A stretch of DNA of 28,407 nt from JAISGQ01 sp045604945 (GTDB taxonomy: Bacteria; Bacillota; Clostridia; Oscillospirales; Acutalibacteraceae), in assembly GCA_045604945.1 (NCBI GenBank), contig JAZUPA010000179.1, positions 1 to 28,407 on the forward strand, read 5' to 3'. The stretch's first letter is position 1; each line of letters opens with the position of its first letter. Below the pieces are notes generated by a model. It had not been told where the DNA came from, did not search any database, and saw nothing but the letters and a program-made list of their open reading frames with translations. Positions 1 through 7,297 of this stretch are shown piece after piece. The translations under genes and the position numbers were made by a program.

Positions 1-92
1 TGCAAAGGCGGTCAATTTCGGCATTGTCTACGGAATCGGCGCCTATTCTCTGGCAAAGGATATCGGGGTTTCAAACGCGGAAGCCTCCGCCT
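1..92 (+). repeat. Artefactual duplicate of polA bases 177-268
   Basis: Bases 1-92 are identical to 177-268 and encode the same polymerase motif B segment, AKAVNFGIVYGIG. The copy runs into a stop codon where the adapter begins at 93. An insert-adapter-insert order is what a read through a rolling-circle DNA nanoball with a 92-bp insert would give. It is therefore very likely an assembly artefact and not a tandem duplication. Confidence 0.92.
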
Positions 93-176
93 AAGTCGGA
101 GGCCAAGCGGTCTTAGGAAGACAATGTCATAAATCAACTCCTTGGCACACAGAACGACATGGCTACGATCCGACTT
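93..176 (+). other. DNBSEQ/MGI adapter cassette (sequencing artefact)
   Basis: Bases 93-124 begin AAGTCGGAGGCCAAGCGG and match the 32-nt MGI/BGI forward adapter as I remember it. Bases 125-134 (TGTCATAAAT) sit where the 10-nt sample barcode belongs. Bases 135-176 are the reverse complement of the 42-nt second MGI adapter (ends ATGGCTACGATCCGACTT), with one mismatch in the GGCTCACAG stretch (here GGCACACAG). The 8-bp inverted ends AAGTCGGA/TCCGACTT belong to the adapter and are not a transposon end. This is not genomic DNA. Confidence 0.96.
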
Positions 177-177
177 T

Positions 178-699
178 GCAAAGGCGGTCAATTTCGGCAT
201 TGTCTACGGAATCGGCGCCTATTCTCTGGCAAAGGATATCGGGGTTTCAAACGCGGAAGCCTCCGCCTATATAAAGGGCTACCTCAACACCTACGCAGGG
301 GTTGACGCCTACATGAAGGAGCTTATAGCCACCGCAAAGGAGAAGCTCTACGCCGAGACAATTTTCGGCAGAAGAAGATATCTCCATGAGCTGAGCTCTT
401 CAAACCACATGATGCGCTCCTTCGGCGAGCGTGTTGCCCGAAACATGCCTATTCAGGGTACTGCGGCAGATATAATCAAGATCGCCATGGTCAGGGTCTT
501 CCGCCGACTGAAGGACGAATGCATGAGTACCCGTCTTATTCTTCAGGTACACGACGAGCTTATTCTGGAAGCTCCCACAGACGAAGCAGAAAAGGCTCTT
601 GCAATTCTTAAAGAGGAAATGGAAAACGCCGCTTCTCTGTCCGTAAAGCTTGAAGCGGACGGAAAAATCGGCAAGACATGGTATGATGCGAAAGGATAA
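178..699 (+). CDS. polA: DNA polymerase I, C-terminal part (5' truncated by contig end)
   Basis: This is the last 173 codons of family A DNA polymerase I, which fills gaps in excision repair and Okazaki-fragment processing. Motif B (O helix) is visible as AKAVNFGIVYG at the very start. The end of the palm follows, with RNMPIQGTAADIIKIAM and motif C LQVHDELILEAP, whose HDE carries the metal-binding Asp. The polymerase fold ends normally at the TAA. The apparent ATG at 142 lies inside adapter sequence, so the open frame starting there is false; the real gene continues to the left of the window. The two residues just before the motif (encoded up to 177) come from adapter. Recognition is certain; only the 5' part is missing. 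Confidence 0.97.
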   Translation, partial: AKAVNFGIVYGIGAYSLAKDIGVSNAEASAYIKGYLNTYAGVDAYMKELIATAKEKLYAETIFGRRRYLHELSSSNHMMRSFGERVARNMPIQGTAADIIKIAMVRVFRRLKDECMSTRLILQVHDELILEAPTDEAEKALAILKEEMENAASLSVKLEADGKIGKTWYDAKG

Positions 700-818
700 A
701 GCCTCTCCCTATGGGAGAGGTGGCGCCGCAGGCGTCGGAGAGGGTTTTAAACACCCTCTCAGTCACCTGAGTTCGCCAATGGCGAACTTGCTGACAGCTC
801 CCCCGGAGGGGGAGCCAA
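700..818. repeat. Intergenic hairpin array (CTCTCCC/CAGTCA...CTGACAGC type)
   Basis: Near-perfect stem-loops follow each other with short loops: CCTCTCCC/GGGAGAGG (702-709, 713-720), GAGAGGGT/ACCCTCTC (738-745, 753-760), GTTCGCC/GGCGAAC (771-777, 781-787) and GCTCCCCC/GGGGGAGC (797-804, 808-815). The layout CAGTCA...CTGACAGC followed by a C-run/G-run hairpin recurs at 20357-20394. Similar-looking repeats are common between genes in gut Clostridia, from general memory only. It may also end polA transcription. Confidence 0.75.
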
Positions 819-839
819 TTTAAATAAAGGAATTTTATT

Positions 840-1715
840 ATGAAAATATTATTTTTGTGTACGGGAAACACCTGCCGCTCCCCTATGGCGGAGCATATTG
901 CGCGGCGGGAGGCTGCCATGCGCGGCTTTGATATGGAGGTCGACAGCGCAGGTCTTATGGGTTCGGGTGACCGCGCAGCGGATTATTCTGTTGCGGTCTG
1001 CCGCGAGATAGGTATTGACCTTTCCGCCCATCAGTCAAAAATGCTCTCAAAGCCCCTTGCAGACAGCGTTGACCTTATTGTCTGCATGACCTCTTCCCAT
1101 GCAAACACCCTGCTGTCACTGGGCATTGACCCTAAGAAAATAAGAGTTCTGGGCAGCGGCATCGCTGATCCCTACGGTCAGAGCCTCGATGTATACCGCA
1201 AGTGCCGCGATGAGATTGCAGCCGCCGTTTACGCACTGCTGGACGGCACCTGCGGCGACATTGAGATAGTTCCCCTTCAGAAAGAACACGCAGGAAGGCT
1301 GGCGGAGCTTGAGCAGATGTGCTTCTCCGACCCCTGGAGCGAGGAGGGCATTGCCTTTGAAGCTTCAAACGATGCAGCAAAATTCTTTGTGGCTCTCTGC
1401 GGCGGAGAGATTGCAGGCTATGCAGGTATGCTCCATGCAGCGGACCTTGGCAATATCTGCAATATCGCTGTGTTCCCACAGTTTCGCAGACACGGCATCG
1501 GCAGGCGTCTTGTATATGCGCTGATTGACAGCGCACGGGAGCTGGGCGTTTCCGAGCTGACACTGGAAGTCAGGTCTTCCAACGAGCCTGCAAAGGCTCT
1601 GTATCGCTCCTTCGGCTTTGAGGAAGTGGGAAAACGGAAGAATTTCTATAACTCCCCCGCCGAGGACGCCATTGTAATGAATCTGAGCCTGCAGGCGATG
1701 GGAAATGATGAATAA
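840..1715 (+). CDS. Fusion: YwlE-like protein-arginine phosphatase + RimI-like N-acetyltransferase
   Basis: The 291-aa protein has two domains. Residues 1-137 are a low-molecular-weight phosphatase. The active-site loop C7-TGNTC-R13 opens the protein and the general-acid Asp lies in ADPYG near residue 110. Thr11 in the CTGNTCR loop is the residue that marks YwlE-type phospho-arginine phosphatases, where classical tyrosine phosphatases carry a bulkier aliphatic residue. Residues 140-291 are a GNAT acetyltransferase of the RimI type, with the start IEIVPLQKEHAGRLAELE, the acetyl-CoA loop QFRRHGIGRRL and the typical ending SNEPAKALYRSFGFEEVGKR. RimI acetylates the N-terminal alanine of ribosomal protein S18 in E. 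coli. The frame is open through the junction with no internal restart signal obvious, so a true fusion is likely. ATG at 840 follows AAAGGAATTTTATT. Confidence 0.88.
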   Translation: MKILFLCTGNTCRSPMAEHIARREAAMRGFDMEVDSAGLMGSGDRAADYSVAVCREIGIDLSAHQSKMLSKPLADSVDLIVCMTSSHANTLLSLGIDPKKIRVLGSGIADPYGQSLDVYRKCRDEIAAAVYALLDGTCGDIEIVPLQKEHAGRLAELEQMCFSDPWSEEGIAFEASNDAAKFFVALCGGEIAGYAGMLHAADLGNICNIAVFPQFRRHGIGRRLVYALIDSARELGVSELTLEVRSSNEPAKALYRSFGFEEVGKRKNFYNSPAEDAIVMNLSLQAMGNDE

Positions 1716-1727
1716 CACTGCTGAAAT

Positions 1728-1790
1728 CGGCAAAACGATGCGTTTTGCCCCTTAATTATTCACTGTTCATTGTTCATCATTCATTATTAC
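1728..1790. repeat. Short hairpin repeat with TTAATTATTCA tail, copy 1
   Basis: The hairpin GGCAAAACG/CGTTTTGCC (1729-1737, 1741-1749, loop ATG) is followed by CCTTAATTATTCA and an AT-rich tail of TTCAT/CATTATT words. A second copy lies at 15317-15366 with the same tail and a compensated stem. The copy lies between the phosphatase fusion and ruvC and could act as a weak terminator. Confidence 0.6.
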
Positions 1791-1844
1791 CTGTTGATTT
1801 ACAACATAATATGTAGTATTATGACTTTTAATGGAGGTGATGAT

Positions 1845-2357
1845 TTGCTGATATTCGGCATCGACCCGGGCTACGCTATTGTCGGCTTCGGTTTTCTTCG
1901 CTATAACGCCCCCCACATGAGACCCGTCGAATACGGCTCCATCATCACAAAGGCAGGGGTTGACTTCTGTCAGCGCCTTGAAACCATATATCGGCGCACA
2001 GGTGAGCTTATCGAGCAGCGGAAGCCCGATGCTCTCGCCATCGAAAAGCTCTACTACGCAAACAACGCAAAAACCGTCATCGGCGTTGCAGAGGCAAGGG
2101 GCGTTATTCTCCTTGCTGCTCATCAGGCGGGGCTGCCCGTCTACGAGTACACCCCTCTGCAGGTAAAAAAGGCTGTCACAGGCTACGGTCAGGCGCCCAA
2201 GGCTCAGGTTCAGGAAATGACCCGCAGGCTTCTGGGGCTTGCAGAAGTACCAAAACCCGACGACACCGCCGATGCCCTCGCAATAGCAATATGTCACGCT
2301 CAGTATTCGGGCTTTAACGCAATCGAAGAGCGTGTGAAAGGCAGGAGACAATATTGA
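1845..2357 (+). CDS. ruvC: Crossover junction endodeoxyribonuclease RuvC
   Basis: RuvC is the homodimeric nuclease that resolves Holliday junctions, working with the RuvAB motor. The four acidic residues of the RNase H-like active site are visible: D7 (GIDPG), E67 (AIEKLYY), D140 and D143 (DDTAD). The TTG at 1845 is the likely start: GGAGGT at 1833-1838 lies 6 bases upstream and gives a 170-aa protein with the normal N-terminus LLIFGIDPG. The upstream ATG at 1770 would add 25 residues and has no ribosome site. The 3' end overlaps the ruvA start by a few bases, so the two are translationally coupled. Confidence 0.95.
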   Translation: MLIFGIDPGYAIVGFGFLRYNAPHMRPVEYGSIITKAGVDFCQRLETIYRRTGELIEQRKPDALAIEKLYYANNAKTVIGVAEARGVILLAAHQAGLPVYEYTPLQVKKAVTGYGQAPKAQVQEMTRRLLGLAEVPKPDDTADALAIAICHAQYSGFNAIEERVKGRRQY

Positions 2358-2962
2358 TTTACAGCTTAAACGGCACCCTTGAATACGCCGAGCCCGGCTT
2401 TGTGGTGGTTGAATGCGGCGGAGTGGGCTTCAAGTGCTTCACTTCAATGCAGACTCAGCGCTCCCTCCCTGCGGTCGGCAAGAACATCAAGATATATACA
2501 TATATGAGCGTCCGCGAGGATGCCATGGACCTTTTCGGCTTTGCCACAAAGAGCGAGATGGCATGCTTCAAGATGCTGATCTCCGTAAACGGCGTCGGCG
2601 CAAAGGTTGGCATGGCTATACTTTCTGAGCTTTCTGCCGAGCAGATCGGCATGAGCGTAGCTTCGGGAGACTACAAGACCCTGACAAGAGCTTCCGGCGT
2701 AGGTCCCAAGCTCGCCCAGAGAATCGTCCTTGAATTAAAGGACAAGGTCAAGGGACTGGGCGCTCCTGTGGACGGAGACCTTTCATCCGCACCCTCTGCC
2801 GCACCTTCTGCAGCAGGCAACCCCTCAAGGGCTGTCAGCGCTCTTATGGTGCTGGGCTACCAGGCAGGGGAGGCAACTGCTGTTGTCTCAAAATTCGACC
2901 CCTCGCTCTCTGTAGAAGAGCTTATCCGCCTTTCTCTGCGTGAGATGGCAAGCAAGCTTTAA
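2354..2962 (+). CDS. ruvA: Holliday junction branch migration protein RuvA
   Basis: RuvA binds four-way junctions as a tetramer and loads the RuvB helicase. The 202-aa length is normal. Domain I is the OB fold (MIYSLNGTLEYAEPGFVVVECGG begins it), domain II has the two helix-hairpin-helix motifs NGVGAKVGMAIL and SGVGPKLAQRIV, and a linker rich in Ala, Ser and Pro leads to the small domain III that contacts RuvB. The start is TTG at 2354, inside the ruvC stop region, with AGGAG at 2343-2347. Both ruvC and ruvA thus use TTG, consistent with modest, coupled translation. Confidence 0.96.
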   Translation: MIYSLNGTLEYAEPGFVVVECGGVGFKCFTSMQTQRSLPAVGKNIKIYTYMSVREDAMDLFGFATKSEMACFKMLISVNGVGAKVGMAILSELSAEQIGMSVASGDYKTLTRASGVGPKLAQRIVLELKDKVKGLGAPVDGDLSSAPSAAPSAAGNPSRAVSALMVLGYQAGEATAVVSKFDPSLSVEELIRLSLREMASKL

Positions 2963-2986
2963 ATAAGTATATTGGAGGAAGCACAG

Positions 2987-3790
2987 ATGAATAACATTAT
3001 CAGCCGCGCTATTGAAAACATCGAGGAAACCGGGGTTCCTGAAATGTTCTGGTCCAATGAATCCTACAAAGCCGCTTACGGCGAGGATTTCATCTCCTTT
3101 GAGCTGTTTGGGGGCGTACACCTCTTCTGGCTGGGCATTGCTCTGCTCACATGGATCGTCATGCCCATCATCTACCGTAAGATGAGCGAAAAGGGCAAGA
3201 AGGGCGTTCTTATCACCCTCGTTTCCATCTACCTTGGCTGGGAAGTTGTCACCGATGTCATCTACATAGTTACAGGTCAGTGGGATAATTCCCTTCTCCC
3301 CCTGCATTTCTGCAGCATCAATATGTTTGTGTGTCTTTTCTATCTTTTCAAGCCCTCGGAGCTTATGGCAGAGCATCTTTACGCAATCTGCCTGCCCGGT
3401 GCATTCTTCGCATTGCTCACCCCCTCCTGGCAGATTCGTCCCATCACCAACTTCTTCCACATCCATTCCGAGATACTGCACATTCTTCTGGTGCTCTTCC
3501 CCATCCTTCTCATAGCTGACGGCTTCCGTCCCAACTTCCGCCGCCTCTGGAAAATAGCTCTTATCGCTATCGGTCTCTGTGTTCCCATCTACATCATCAA
3601 CATAACCCTCCACACCAACTTCTTCTTTATCAACGGCACCGACGGCGTCGGCACCTTCGAGATGCTGGGCAGCATCTTCCCCGACTACAGAATCGGTCTC
3701 GGTCTGCTTATCGTTATCGTCTGGGCTGTGCTGTACACCCCCTGGATCATCCTCGAAAAGATTAAGAAGAACAAGGAAATTTCTGCATAA
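2987..3790 (+). CDS. YwaF/TMEM164-family integral membrane protein, paralogue 1
   Basis: The 267-aa protein has about seven hydrophobic segments. It carries the family pattern seen in YwaF (TIGR02206-like) proteins and eukaryotic TMEM164: an N-terminal FELFGGVHLFWLG, then TGQW...LPLHFCSINMF, PGAFFALLTPSW, and NFFHIHSEILHILLVL. Human TMEM164 has been described as an acyltransferase acting on ether phospholipids; whether bacterial members share this is unknown. The conserved Cys in LPLHFCS and the His residues in FFHIHSEILH would be the candidates to act on a substrate. ATG at 2987 is preferred over the in-frame TTG at 2972 because GGAGG at 2974-2978 would otherwise lie inside the gene. It follows ruvA by 24 bases and precedes a close paralogue by 12, so it belongs to the ruv transcription unit. 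Confidence 0.85.
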   Translation: MNNIISRAIENIEETGVPEMFWSNESYKAAYGEDFISFELFGGVHLFWLGIALLTWIVMPIIYRKMSEKGKKGVLITLVSIYLGWEVVTDVIYIVTGQWDNSLLPLHFCSINMFVCLFYLFKPSELMAEHLYAICLPGAFFALLTPSWQIRPITNFFHIHSEILHILLVLFPILLIADGFRPNFRRLWKIALIAIGLCVPIYIINITLHTNFFFINGTDGVGTFEMLGSIFPDYRIGLGLLIVIVWAVLYTPWIILEKIKKNKEISA

Positions 3791-3802
3791 GCAGGTGATT
3801 TT

Positions 3803-4552
3803 ATGAGCGAATTCTGGTATTCCTCCAGAACCATGCTGGCTGAAAAAGGCGGCAGCTTTCAGTCCTTTTCCCTCTTCGGACCCGTCCACCTGACATGGCT
3901 TGCCATTGCGGTGGTTATCTGGACAGGTGGCGCGCTGCTTTTCAGAAGCCTTGATAAAAAAGGCAGGAGAAATATGCTCCTGTCCCTTGCGCTTTTCGCA
4001 TTTATCTACGAGATAATCATTAATATCGCATATATCGCCACAGGTCAGTGGTACTACGGAGTGCTGCCGCTGCACCTGTGCGGAATCAATATTTTTGTTA
4101 TCCTCTTCTATTCTCTGAAACCCTGCGGAATCATCGCGGAGTTTCTCTATGCGGTCTGTCTGCCGGGTGCTCTGGCTGCACTGCTGACCCCCTCCTGGAC
4201 CGCTCTGCCCATGCTTAACTTCTTCCATATACATTCCGAGATACTGCATATCGTGCTGGTGCTCTTCCCAATACTCCTTCTGGTTGACGGGCTGAGACCA
4301 AACGTCAGGAATCTCTGGAAGCTGTTCCTTATGGTGCTGGCTCTCTGCACTCCCATCTATTTCCTGAATTTCAGGCTGGGTACCAATTTCTTCTTCGTTC
4401 ATAACGATGACGGAAATGCTCTCCTTGTAGCTCTCGGCAAAATTTTCCCCGACTACAGACTGGGGCTCTTTGCACTTATCGCTGTGCTCTGGCTTATCAT
4501 GTTCCTGCCCTGGACTGTTGCCGCAAAGCTTAAAAAGAGCGACGCGAAGTAA
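3803..4552 (+). CDS. YwaF/TMEM164-family integral membrane protein, paralogue 2
   Basis: The 249-aa protein aligns with the gene before it over the whole length, sharing FxLFGxVHLTWL, TGQW, LPLHxCxIN, CLPGAxxALLTPSW, NFFHIHSEILHI and IFPDYRxGL. It is clearly the product of tandem duplication followed by considerable divergence. The N-terminus is shorter. Seven membrane segments are predicted by eye. ATG at 3803 follows CAGGTGATTTT. The gap to ruvB is 32 bases with the ribosome site GGAGGT, so ruvB is probably cotranscribed. Function is unknown; keeping both copies in a repair operon suggests non-identical roles or heteromer formation (inference). Confidence 0.84.
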   Translation: MSEFWYSSRTMLAEKGGSFQSFSLFGPVHLTWLAIAVVIWTGGALLFRSLDKKGRRNMLLSLALFAFIYEIIINIAYIATGQWYYGVLPLHLCGINIFVILFYSLKPCGIIAEFLYAVCLPGALAALLTPSWTALPMLNFFHIHSEILHIVLVLFPILLLVDGLRPNVRNLWKLFLMVLALCTPIYFLNFRLGTNFFFVHNDDGNALLVALGKIFPDYRLGLFALIAVLWLIMFLPWTVAAKLKKSDAK

Positions 4553-4584
4553 TATTTATCCTTGATAATACCGGAGGTATTCGA

Positions 4585-5691
4585 ATGTCCCCCAAAAACC
4601 GCAATGATTATGACGATTTCGGCGCAACATCGTCCACTACCTTTGACGATGATATGGATTTTGAAAACAGAATAGTTGCTCCCGAATTTTCTGCGGAGGA
4701 CGGAGATACCGATAATCCGCTGCGTCCGCAGTACCTTGATGACTACATCGGACAGGAGACGGTCAAGGAAAATCTCAGGGTGTATATCAGCGCGGCGCTG
4801 GGCAGAAAGGAATCTCTCGACCACTGCCTGCTGTACGGCCCTCCCGGACTTGGCAAGACCACTCTGGCAGGTATCATCGCCCATGAGATGGGCGTGGGTC
4901 TGCGGGTTACCTCAGGTCCTGCCATCGAAAAGCCCGGCGACCTTGCCGCTCTGCTCTCCTCCATGAATCCCGGTGATGTTCTCTTTATCGACGAGATTCA
5001 CAGACTATCGCGCACCGTCGAAGAGGTGCTTTATCCTGCCATGGAGGACTTTGCCATTGACATTGTTACAGGCAAGGGTCAGGGCGCTATGAGCTACCAT
5101 CTGCCCCTGCCTCACTTTACCCTTATCGGCGCAACCACCCGAGCAGGTCAGCTTTCCGCTCCTCTGCGCGACCGATTCGGCGTGCTGCTGAGACTTGAGC
5201 TGTACACCCCCGAGGAGCTGTCGAAGATAGTCACACGCTCGGCAGGAATTCTGGGCATCGGCATCGAGGAGGAAGGCTCTCTTGAGATTGCATCGCGCTC
5301 CCGCGGTACTCCCCGAATCGCCAACAGACTTTTAAAGCGTGTCCGCGACTTTGCGCAGGTTTACGGCGACGGCACCGTTACCTTTGAGATTGCCCGTCTT
5401 GCCCTCGACCGCCTTGAGATAGACGAGCTGGGTCTTGACAAGATAGACAGACTTCTTCTCCGTTCTATCATTGACTACTACAAGGGCGGCCCTGTGGGTC
5501 TTGATACCATCGCTGCCGCCATCGGCGAGGAGGCAGTTACCATTGAGGATGTCTACGAGCCGTATCTTATGCAGATAGGTTTCCTCTCACGCACGCCCCG
5601 AGGAAGATGTGTTACCCATGCTGCATATCTGCATCTGGGGCTCACCCCTCCCGGCATGACCGACTCAAACGGACAGACTACTCTTTTTTAG
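4585..5691 (+). CDS. ruvB: Holliday junction branch migration ATPase RuvB
   Basis: RuvB is the AAA+ hexameric motor that pulls DNA through the RuvA-junction complex. Walker A is G85PPGLGKT, Walker B is LFIDEIH (D136, E137), sensor 1 is in IGATTRAG, and the arginine finger follows in PLRDRFG. The C-terminal winged helix ends with IGFLSRTPRGR. At 368 aa the protein is about 25-30 residues longer than many RuvBs because of an acidic, disordered N-terminal leader rich in Asp, Ser and Thr before the usual IVAPEFS start. ATG at 4585 is supported by GGAGGT nearby; no in-frame internal start has a comparable site. Confidence 0.96.
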   Translation: MSPKNRNDYDDFGATSSTTFDDDMDFENRIVAPEFSAEDGDTDNPLRPQYLDDYIGQETVKENLRVYISAALGRKESLDHCLLYGPPGLGKTTLAGIIAHEMGVGLRVTSGPAIEKPGDLAALLSSMNPGDVLFIDEIHRLSRTVEEVLYPAMEDFAIDIVTGKGQGAMSYHLPLPHFTLIGATTRAGQLSAPLRDRFGVLLRLELYTPEELSKIVTRSAGILGIGIEEEGSLEIASRSRGTPRIANRLLKRVRDFAQVYGDGTVTFEIARLALDRLEIDELGLDKIDRLLLRSIIDYYKGGPVGLDTIAAAIGEEAVTIEDVYEPYLMQIGFLSRTPRGRCVTHAAYLHLGLTPPGMTDSNGQTTLF

Positions 5692-5700
5692 GAGAAAACT

Positions 5701-6567
5701 ATGAGATTCACAAATCACTGGAAAGATTACACCCTTCTCGACGCCTCCGACGGCGAGCGTCTGGAGCGATGGGGAGATATAGTGCTTATCCGTCCCGACC
5801 CTCAGGTCATATGGAAAACCGAGAAGAAAAATCCATTATGGAAAAACGCTCACGCACGTTATATCCGCTCATCTTCCGGCGGCGGTGCATGGGATGTATA
5901 TAAGAAAATACCCGATTCATGGCAGATAAAGTACCGTGACCTGACCTTCGCAATAAAGCCCATGGGCTTCAAGCACACAGGACTTTTCCCTGAGCAGGCG
6001 GTCAACTGGGATTACTTTATTGACCTTATCAAAAAGGCTGGCAGACCCACAAAAGTGCTCAACCTTTTTGCCTATACGGGCGGCGCTACCATCGCCTGCC
6101 TTTTTGCAGGGGCTCACGTCACCCACGTTGATGCTTCCAAGGGCATGACCGAGTGGGCTAAGGAAAATGCAGTTATTTCAGGGCTTCGCGAGCTGCCCCA
6201 GAGATGGATTGTTGACGACTGCCTCAAGTTTATTGCAAGAGAACAGCGCAGGGGCAACACCTACGATGCTGTTATAATGGACCCTCCCAGCTACGGCAGA
6301 GGTCCCAACGGCGAGGTGTGGAAGCTTGAGGAGCAGGTTTATACCCTCGTTTCCGAGTGTGCAAAACTGCTGTCCGATGACCCGCTGTTCTTCGCCATAA
6401 ACAGCTATACAACGGGACTTTCCCCTTCTGTTATGAGCTATCTGCTGGGTACACTCGTGCAACCGAAACACGGCGGTGTGCTGTCCTGCGATGAGATAGG
6501 CCTGAAGGTCGAAAGCACAGGGTTTGCCCTGCCTTGCGGTGCTACCGCGCTTTGGACGAAGGAATAA
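5701..6567 (+). CDS. Class I SAM-dependent methyltransferase (RlmI/PF10672-like)
   Basis: The 288-aa protein has a Rossmann methyltransferase core. Motif I is VLNLFAYTGGATIACLFAGA (near residues 119-138), the acidic residue binding the SAM ribose is in HVDASKG, and motif IV is DPPSYGRG. The spacing and the wording GLFPEQAVNWDYF, which precedes the core, resemble the RlmI/RlmK family of 23S rRNA cytosine or guanine methyltransferases, but the N-terminal PUA domain of RlmI is absent. The RNA substrate cannot be named from sequence. It begins 9 bases after ruvB with AGGAGAAAACT upstream and is probably in the same operon. Confidence 0.85.
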   Translation: MRFTNHWKDYTLLDASDGERLERWGDIVLIRPDPQVIWKTEKKNPLWKNAHARYIRSSSGGGAWDVYKKIPDSWQIKYRDLTFAIKPMGFKHTGLFPEQAVNWDYFIDLIKKAGRPTKVLNLFAYTGGATIACLFAGAHVTHVDASKGMTEWAKENAVISGLRELPQRWIVDDCLKFIAREQRRGNTYDAVIMDPPSYGRGPNGEVWKLEEQVYTLVSECAKLLSDDPLFFAINSYTTGLSPSVMSYLLGTLVQPKHGGVLSCDEIGLKVESTGFALPCGATALWTKE

Positions 6568-6647
6568 AGTCTCTGAGTTTGTTATGTACCATTGTTTATG
6601 TGAATTTCTGCACACACATCAGCTGCATATTTTTTAAGGAGAATATA

Positions 6648-7250
6648 ATGGATAATCTTATAATCCGACCCGAAACACCTGCCGATTACCACGAAGCTGA
6701 GGCTTTGACACGGCGCGCTTTCTGGAATCTGCACGTCCCCGGCTGCAACGAGCATTATCTCGTTCACAGGCTGAGACGAGACTGCGCTTTTGTTCCCGAG
6801 CTTTCCTTTGTGGCTGAGCTTGAGGGAAAAATCGTCGGCGCAATATACTTTGCAAAGGCAAGAGTTGAGGACACCGAGGTTCTCACCTTCGGTCCTCTCT
6901 GCGTTGAGCCTGAAATGCAGAAAAAAGGCATCGGAGGCGCACTTCTGCGCCACACCCTCGCCCTTGCCGAAAAGACCGATTTCGGCGGTATCATCATCTT
7001 CGGTGAGCCCGATTACTACCCACGATTCGGCTTTAAAACCTGCGACAATTTCGGCATTACCACCTCAGGCGGCGAAAACTTCCCTCCCTTTATGGGATAT
7101 GAGCTGCGCGAGGGCGGGTTGTCAAAGCTTTCAGGGGGTAAATTCTACGAAGCAGCTGTGTATGAAAATCTCCCTGCTGATGAAGTTGAAGAATTCAACA
7201 GGCAGTTCCCCTATATGGAGAAAAAGGTTCTCCCGGGACAATGGAAATAA
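6648..7250 (+). CDS. GNAT family N-acetyltransferase (YhbS-like)
   Basis: The 200-aa acetyltransferase starts MDNLIIRPETPADYHEAEAL. The acetyl-CoA signature is VEPEMQKKGIGGALLRHTL, with beta 4 before it (TFGPLCVEP), and it ends the fold with PDYYPRFGFK, the pattern of the YhbS/COG3153 group. The substrate is unknown. ATG at 6648 follows AAGGAGAATATA; the longer open frame from 6534 overlaps the end of the methyltransferase and has no ribosome site. The 80-base gap from the methyltransferase shows no clear promoter or terminator. Confidence 0.87.
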   Translation: MDNLIIRPETPADYHEAEALTRRAFWNLHVPGCNEHYLVHRLRRDCAFVPELSFVAELEGKIVGAIYFAKARVEDTEVLTFGPLCVEPEMQKKGIGGALLRHTLALAEKTDFGGIIIFGEPDYYPRFGFKTCDNFGITTSGGENFPPFMGYELREGGLSKLSGGKFYEAAVYENLPADEVEEFNRQFPYMEKKVLPGQWK

Positions 7251-7254
7251 CCAA

Positions 7255-7280
7255 AAGCCGCAGGGTTTTCTCTGCGGCTT
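7255..7280. terminator. Hairpin, possible weak terminator
   Basis: The stem AAGCCGCAG/CTGCGGCTT (7255-7263, 7272-7280) has an 8-base loop and is followed by AAAAA, so the U-tract on the + strand is only two bases. It lies between the acetyltransferase stop and the transporter start and could act as an attenuating structure. Confidence 0.45.
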
Positions 7281-7297
7281 AAAAACAAGGTGATACC

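Noticed and set aside
93..176. 84-bp insert with 8-bp inverted ends and flanking direct repeats, like a small transposable element
   Set aside because: Both halves match MGI adapter sequences and the 92-bp flanking repeat is a sequencing insert, not a target duplication.
142..177. In-frame ATG before the polymerase motif as a gene start
   Set aside because: It lies inside the adapter; the protein is only the end of DNA polymerase I.
2888..4402. 504-codon open frame on the minus strand
   Set aside because: It is antisense to ruvA's end and the two YwaF-family genes, with low-complexity His/Glu/Asp-rich translation and no ribosome site.
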